In this document: positions 58,592-64,000 of the stretch, in pieces
Layout of the letters: every line of letters starts with the position of its first letter
How positions within the stretch are numbered: the first letter of the stretch is position 1
DNA from: Anastatus disparis
Taxonomy: Eukaryota; Arthropoda; Insecta; Hymenoptera; Eupelmidae
Assembly (NCBI GenBank): GCA_017163975.1
Contig: JAFFSR010000091.1
Span: forward strand, 368,431-432,430
Direction: 5' to 3'
Length of the DNA: 64,000 nt
Translations under genes and position numbers: made by a program
Notes under the pieces: generated by a model
Told to the model about the DNA's origin: nothing
Seen by the model: only the letters and a program-made list of their open reading frames with translations
Databases searched by the model: none

Positions 58592-59378
58592 CCTCCGCAT
58601 GTTGCTGACCTTGTAAGTGTCCACCTACGATGTGGTGGCGGGGCGAAGGCTTAAGCACGATCCACATATCGCTGGCAATCCTTAGCGATGGTCAAGGATA
58701 TCTGGATGATCGCGTAGGCACTTTCGCTTCACGAAACTGCCAACCCATTGAAATTTATTGTTCGTATTTACGTGTACTAAGAAGCAAACACAGTATGAGT
58801 GGATGTATGAATGAGCTGCGGCTGTCGACCAATGGATATTCCCGTCAGACTACAGGAGTTGTACGTTGATGGTGACTTGCTGACCTCTGTTTAGTAATAA
58901 GGGTAAACGTTAGTCTCCTCTCCGGCGAAAGTCGTGACGGGCAAAGGTCCCGTGAAACCACATGTTGGTTGGGAACTGTTACGTACTTCTACTAACGTAA
59001 CCAGAGCCAATGAAGGGGTTGAAGTTGGTTCGTACAGGCGCAGGTGTGAAGGATTACCTGGTCAGTATTTCCTTATACCGAGTCCGCGCAGGAGAACTGC
59101 GGAACGTCTAGCCTGAAGTTTAGGGCCAGGCGCAGCACGGTACTGACGTCGCCCACTCGATACGGATGACGTAAAACCTTTAGCATCAATATGGCGCGGG
59201 CCTAACCCGTAACATCTTTTCTAGAATCACTCGATGTCGCTAGGGTTGACCACCCGAAAACCGCTTCTCGGCTGCGGCATCTTTAACTAGGGCACCTCAC
59301 AGGCGGGGATAGTGGCTCCACTGCGCCTGGAGCTCCCATGATGGGCGAACCGTCTTAAGCACAGTAAACGTTTATATT
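58592..59378 (+). other. 5' UTR of copy 2
   Basis: 787 bp. Same ends as in copy 1 but with clustered substitutions through about 59000 and again near 59150-59245. Two short ORFs inside it are not conserved between copies. Confidence 0.8.
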
Positions 59379-60782
59379 ATGTCAAATTCTACAAACAAAA
59401 CCAAAAACCAAAAAGAAGCGGCTAGAAATAGCCAAACCAACAGTGAAGGCCAGAGAAAGCAGGCTGATCCCCCACCGAAGTCAGGGGTTGAGATCGTCTG
59501 CTTGACAATTGAAGAGAGGTCTCAGAGGATGAATGAGATCTTTATGCTGATGAGGCAGGCCTGCAAGTCGATGCCCGGCATTTCTCTGGATGTCAAGAAC
59601 AACCTTCCAGAGCTCATCGAACACGTAGATGCACTCAAGACGGAGTTTTCTTGCTTGCTTGAAGCAAGAACGGTCACCGAACAGATGGAAGTGACCGAAA
59701 CGCCTCAAGCAAGCGCCGCAGCTAAGCGGCCCAGAGAAGAAGACTCGCTTGATTCAGGAAGCAATTCCTGAACCGCGAGCTCTTTTTAAGAAGGGTCGAG
59801 CTGAGGGAGACGAAGACGAGCTTTTCGAGACCGTCCAGAGTCGGAAGAATGTTAGAGCTGCAAAAAGCAAGAAAAGCAGCAGCTGAAACAACAAAAACAG
59901 CAGCAGCAGCAACGAGCGCAACAACATCATCAGCGATCGCAGCAGCCTAACAACAAACCACCAGCGGCCAGAACACCGGCCAACGACACAGAGCAGTCTG
60001 CACAGCAGCTGCCAAAAAAGAAGAAAAAGAGGAGGAGAAAGACAAAGAAGAGGTCTACCGCCGTCCTCATCAAGCCAGGAGAAGGAAAGTCCTACAGTGA
60101 CATCCTGCAGAACATCCGGCAGGATCTTATTAAGGAGAGCCCAACGAATAACATCAAAGGGATTAGAAAAACCAGGGCCGGTGATGTCCTGATCGAGTTG
60201 GGCTCATCTCAAGGACTGGAGACTTTCAGCGAATTCCTGAGAAAGACGGTTGGTGAAACAGGCAATGTCAAGGAGATGTGCCCCAAAGAAACGGTCGAGA
60301 TCAGGGACATCGACTGTCTAGCTTCAGTAGAAGAAGTGAAGACTGCTGTGAAAGGTGTTTTTACTGAATTCCAACAGGAAGTAGGGGAGTTTAGTGTTTC
60401 GCTGACCAACCCTAACAGCAGAGAGCTCCGCTTGGCCATTGTAGAGATGGAACAAGACCAAGCGGCGTTCCTGCTCTCAAGAACCAGGATAAAGATCGGC
60501 TATACCAGCTGCCGTATCAGAAGTTGGCAAAGGGTTCAGCGCTGTTTTAGGTGCCTGAACTACGGTCACCAGGCGCGTGACTGCCGAGGACCTGACCGTA
60601 GCAAGATGTGCTACAAGTGTGGAAAAGAGGGCCACAAGGGATCGGCCTGCAAGGCTGCTGATGCTCAGTGCATACTATGTACCGAGCGGGAAGTAGACCC
60701 TGCGGAACGAAAACACATCCCTGGATCAGGTCAGTGCAGAGTCTTCCGCGAGACACTGAACCGATTTAAACAAAAACGTTAA
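59379..60782 (+). pseudogene. ORF1 of copy 2, broken by two offsetting indels
   Basis: Relative to copy 1 a T is gained at about 59769, creating an immediate TGA (59769-59771), and an A is lost in the run at 59862-59866, which restores the frame. The protein would stop after 130 residues. The downstream part, including all three zinc motifs, is unchanged and open from an internal ATG at 60198. Probably non-functional unless the internal start is used. Confidence 0.9.
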
Positions 60783-63409
60783 TGATGGGCCGCATAACGG
60801 TCCTTCAAGCCAACTTACATAGAAGTGACGTAGCTAACAGCCTTTTGACTCAAATCAAATTTGAGACAAATGCCGATGTGCTACTGATAAGCGAGCAGTA
60901 CACAAACTGGACCGTTAAGACCTGGTTTAGAGACAAGCTTGGCACTGCTGCGATTTACGTAGACCCAAAGACCATCAGAGAAGACGCAAATGGAGCTGAA
61001 GAAGGCTTCGTATGGGTTAAAAGCAGAAACGTTACATACGTGAGCTGTTATTTTACACCAAACTCAACAGCAGACACGTTTAGGCGCCGTCTGGATCTGC
61101 TGGAAGACTCTGTCCGAAGAATGGAAGGTGACGTCGTCGTCGCAGGAGACTTTAACGCGAAAGCGTTAGAGTGGGGAATGCCACTGCAGGACAGCAGAGG
61201 AGGATACATCATGGAGATGGCAGACAGACTCGGCCTAACAGTGCTAAACACCGGAAGCACTCCAACATTCAGACGAGGAGCTAGCGGTACGATTCCTGAC
61301 GTATCCTTCGCATCAGAAAATCTTTCACGTAAAGTGTCAGATTGGAAGGTGCTGGAGACATACAATGGAAGTGACCACCAGTACATCACATTTCAAATCC
61401 ATGATGGATCCCAATCATCGAGGCGAAATGTCGCTAGACCAGTCAGATGGAACGTTGCCAAGCTGGACTCTGAGAAACTTGTCCAAGTACTGCAGCAAGG
61501 ATCAGACTATCTACCGGACGCGACAACTGCCACCGGAAACGCCGACGCTGCAGAGGTTCTCGTAAAAGAGACGATGAGTCTCATTCACAGAGCCTGTGAT
61601 GCATCTATGCCGCGCAAGGGATCGCGACATCATAAGCGTCCAGCGTATTGGTGGAATGACGAAATCGCTAGAACGAGGTCAGAAGCTCTTAGTCTCAGAA
61701 GATTATCACAGAGAGCAAGAAAGAAGAACTCACCAGCAGCAGATCTTTTGTCTGCGCAATACAGAGACGTGCATAAAAAGCTTCGTAAGAAGATCAATCG
61801 AAGCAAAGCACAATGCTGGAAAGACCTGAGCGAAGACGTCAACAGAGAGGTGTGGGGCTTGGCCTACAAGATCGTGACCAAGAAGCTTAACGCCGCCCCC
61901 ACGTTGCCATTCGAAGAAGAGACCATGGCGAACATCGTAAACCACTTGTTCCCTACGCATCCACCACTCGAAGAACAGGAGAATACAGGAGAACCAGAAG
62001 AGATCCCGCTCTTTACAAGCGGAGAGCTACAGATAGCTGCAAGAATGATGAAGAACAATAAGGCACCTGGGCCTGACGGAATACCATCCGAGGTCCTTAA
62101 ATGCATAGCGGTGAAAGCGCCATCTCTCTTGTTGAACATGTACAACGCGTGCCTCCAGACGGGTGTGTTTAGCACTCCCTGGAAGATTGCGCGTCTTGTG
62201 CTGATCAACAAAGGAAAGGGAGGTGATCCCCGGCATCCATCGTCCCACAGGCCACTCTGCATGTTGGACGAAGCAGGGAAGCTATACGAGAGGCTGCTTA
62301 AACCGCGATTACAAGGAGCTGTACAGGCGGCTGGCGATCTCGCTGACAACCAGTACGGCTTCAGGAAAAAGCGGTCTACCGTAAATGCAGTAGAAGAAGT
62401 AGTAAAGGTAGCAAAAGAAGGATGGACTGGGAACCATCATTCCCGTCTAATTGCGTTTCTAGTCATGCTGGATACGAAAAACGCTTTCAACTCAGCAAAA
62501 TGGCCTGACCTCCTTGCTGCGTTGAAAGAGTTTAATGTACCAGAATACCTTATGCGAGTGATACGAGACTATCTGAGAAACCGTATCCTCCGCTATGAAA
62601 CAGAAGAAGGCTGGCGTGAAAAAGACCTTAGCGCAGGCGTGGCACAGGGCTCGATCTTCGGCCCAGACTTCTGGAACATCCTGTTCGATGCATTACTCAG
62701 ACTTGCAATGCCGGATGGGGTGAAAATGTTTGCGTACGCTGATGATGTCGCTTTAGTCATCTCCGCGAAAAACGAAAACATTGCCCAGCACATACTAAAC
62801 ACGGCGATGAGAAGAATTTCCGAGTGGATGGTGAAGCATGGTCTCGAAATAGCGATGGCCAAAACAGAAATCGTGCCCTTAACTTGGAAACACATCAACA
62901 TCGAGTTTCCCATGACAGTAGGCACAAACGTGGTGCAGACAAGAAGTGAGGTGACGTATCTCGGCATAAAGCTAGATGCAAAACTAACTTTTTTGACGCA
63001 CCTAAAACACGTCGCTAATAAAGCGATAAAGAAAACGTTGCAGTTAAGTCGTCTTATGGCCAATACCAGCGGCCCGAAATCAAGCAAACGACGACTTTTA
63101 ATGACAGTCACGACGTCCATCTTATTGTACGGCTCTGAAATATGGGCTAACCAAATGCGAAAAGAGACGCACCGAAGCGTACTATCTTCTGTTCAAAGGA
63201 GAGGGGCTCTTAGAGTCACCAGCGCCTATCGCACTGTCTCGGGACCCGCGGTGCTAGTCATCGCAGGAATCATCCCGATCGAATTACAGGCGATGGAACG
63301 CAAGCGAACCTACGAACGGAAGAAAACAGAAGATGGAACTGCAATCGTTCAGAAAGAAGAAAGACAGGTGACCATGGAAACCTGGCAAAAACATGGAATC
63401 AGATGGTGA
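60782..63409 (+). CDS. ORF2: endonuclease-reverse transcriptase (copy 2)
   Basis: 875 codons, same as copy 1 except Ser to Leu at about residue 309; all endonuclease and YADD RT motifs are intact. Overlaps the ORF1 stop as TAATG. It ends at the same five-A frameshift (63387-63391) as copy 1. Confidence 0.93.
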   Translation: MMGRITVLQANLHRSDVANSLLTQIKFETNADVLLISEQYTNWTVKTWFRDKLGTAAIYVDPKTIREDANGAEEGFVWVKSRNVTYVSCYFTPNSTADTFRRRLDLLEDSVRRMEGDVVVAGDFNAKALEWGMPLQDSRGGYIMEMADRLGLTVLNTGSTPTFRRGASGTIPDVSFASENLSRKVSDWKVLETYNGSDHQYITFQIHDGSQSSRRNVARPVRWNVAKLDSEKLVQVLQQGSDYLPDATTATGNADAAEVLVKETMSLIHRACDASMPRKGSRHHKRPAYWWNDEIARTRSEALSLRRLSQRARKKNSPAADLLSAQYRDVHKKLRKKINRSKAQCWKDLSEDVNREVWGLAYKIVTKKLNAAPTLPFEEETMANIVNHLFPTHPPLEEQENTGEPEEIPLFTSGELQIAARMMKNNKAPGPDGIPSEVLKCIAVKAPSLLLNMYNACLQTGVFSTPWKIARLVLINKGKGGDPRHPSSHRPLCMLDEAGKLYERLLKPRLQGAVQAAGDLADNQYGFRKKRSTVNAVEEVVKVAKEGWTGNHHSRLIAFLVMLDTKNAFNSAKWPDLLAALKEFNVPEYLMRVIRDYLRNRILRYETEEGWREKDLSAGVAQGSIFGPDFWNILFDALLRLAMPDGVKMFAYADDVALVISAKNENIAQHILNTAMRRISEWMVKHGLEIAMAKTEIVPLTWKHINIEFPMTVGTNVVQTRSEVTYLGIKLDAKLTFLTHLKHVANKAIKKTLQLSRLMANTSGPKSSKRRLLMTVTTSILLYGSEIWANQMRKETHRSVLSSVQRRGALRVTSAYRTVSGPAVLVIAGIIPIELQAMERKRTYERKKTEDGTAIVQKEERQVTMETWQKHGIRW

Positions 63410-63893
63410 AAGGCCGATGGACACACGTGCTCATTAGGAGCTGGCTCCATGGGTCGATAGAAGATACGGGGAGGTCAACTATTACCTCACCCAGTTCCTT
63501 AGTAACCACGGGTATTTCTGCGCTTATCTCAGTAAAATGGGAAAGACCCAGAGCCCGGGCTGCATCTTCTGTTTCGCGGATCGCGACGATGCGTATCATA
63601 CGTTTTTCGTCTGCCATCAGTGGAACGAAGAAAGACGCCAGGTTGAGAGGATATTCGAAGCGTTAACGCCAGATAACATTATCAGTGAAATGTTGTCGGC
63701 CAAAGAAAAGTGGGACGCTATGGCACTATTTGTCGAAAGCGTCCTAAGAAAGAAGAAACCGTTCTTAGATAGGGCAATCGAACTAAGTGCGAATGAGGAG
63801 CGGGGAGTCAGGCTTATACCTCACCATAACCTAGAGGCAGTAGCCGGTCCCATAGATTCGGGTGCGGAGGGTGACGACGAGGACTCGTCTTAA
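63403..63893 (+). pseudogene. ORF2 C-terminal domain of copy 2, additionally frameshifted
   Basis: Corresponds to 55322-55813 in copy 1. One G is missing near 63437 (ATTAGGAGC instead of ATTAGGGAGC), so the domain is split; the zinc motif CIFCF...H...C is intact in the frame open from 63537 to 63893. Confidence 0.88.
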
Positions 63894-64000
63894 GGACGAG
63901 AACGAATCGTACACCCAGGAAATGTTTGAGAAAGCAGCAAAAGCGCCAGCTTTAGCTGTGGTATGAATGAGTGTCGTTGTAAATAAGCGCGAGATTGAAT

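Larger units (their letters stand above)
58592..64000 (+). mobile_element. R1/SART-like non-LTR retrotransposon, copy 2, cut by the window end
   Basis: Starts CCTCCGCATGTTGCTGACC at the end of the second TTA tract. ORF starts are 8,081 bp from those of copy 1. Coding regions differ from copy 1 at only about eight positions, including three indels; the 5' UTR differs much more. The 3' UTR continues past base 64000. Confidence 0.92.

Overview
The window looks like insect nuclear DNA. It is AT-rich, has GT-AG introns, a few very long microsatellites, APE-type non-LTR retrotransposons, a Ty3/gypsy LTR element and dozens of foldback (palindromic) DNA elements nested in one another. I see no bacterial gene organisation, rRNA or CRISPR. 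The order is not certain; a hymenopteran is possible but that is a guess.

Almost everything here is mobile DNA. The one convincing host exon is at 26991-27103 (+): it reads as the N-terminus of glycogen branching enzyme (GBE1/AGBE) and ends at a GT donor. I find no second exon to the right, so if the gene is intact the rest of the window (about 36.9 kb) would lie in its first intron.

Layout. 1-2593: the right part of a foldback element, split by a CCCTAACA-ended element that is itself split by a 1.27 kb unclassified insertion. 3834-5351: AAGCTT-rich foldback. 5352-10050: a 343-bp TACGTA satellite broken by three insertions whose lengths account for the missing register to within 1 bp. 10055-15266: more foldbacks and a degenerate TACGTA tract. 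15270-25784: a small MITE split by a 10.4 kb Ty3/gypsy element with apparently identical LTRs. Its gag-pol has a stop, lacks nucleocapsid and protease, and is frameshifted, but it carries an intact 650-codon F-box/leucine-rich-repeat-like gene in the env position. 26456-33305: the GBE1 exon and several foldbacks, including a 3.8 kb inverted repeat. 33614-42200: a TTAA-flanked transposon with long inverted arms and a three-exon, apparently intact transposase, enlarged by nested insertions. 43020-47730: a decayed purine-rich non-LTR element. 48866-64000: two nearly identical R1/SART-like non-LTR elements, each preceded by a (TTA)n tract of 1.6-2.1 kb; the second runs off the window.

Several insertions can be dated relative to each other because the empty target site survives in the opposite arm of a palindrome or in a neighbouring satellite unit. 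That gives target-site duplications of TTAA, TAA, TA, TT, TG, GT and CATA for the different families. Coordinates of foldback arms were read by eye and may be off by a few bases. No alignments or database searches were run.
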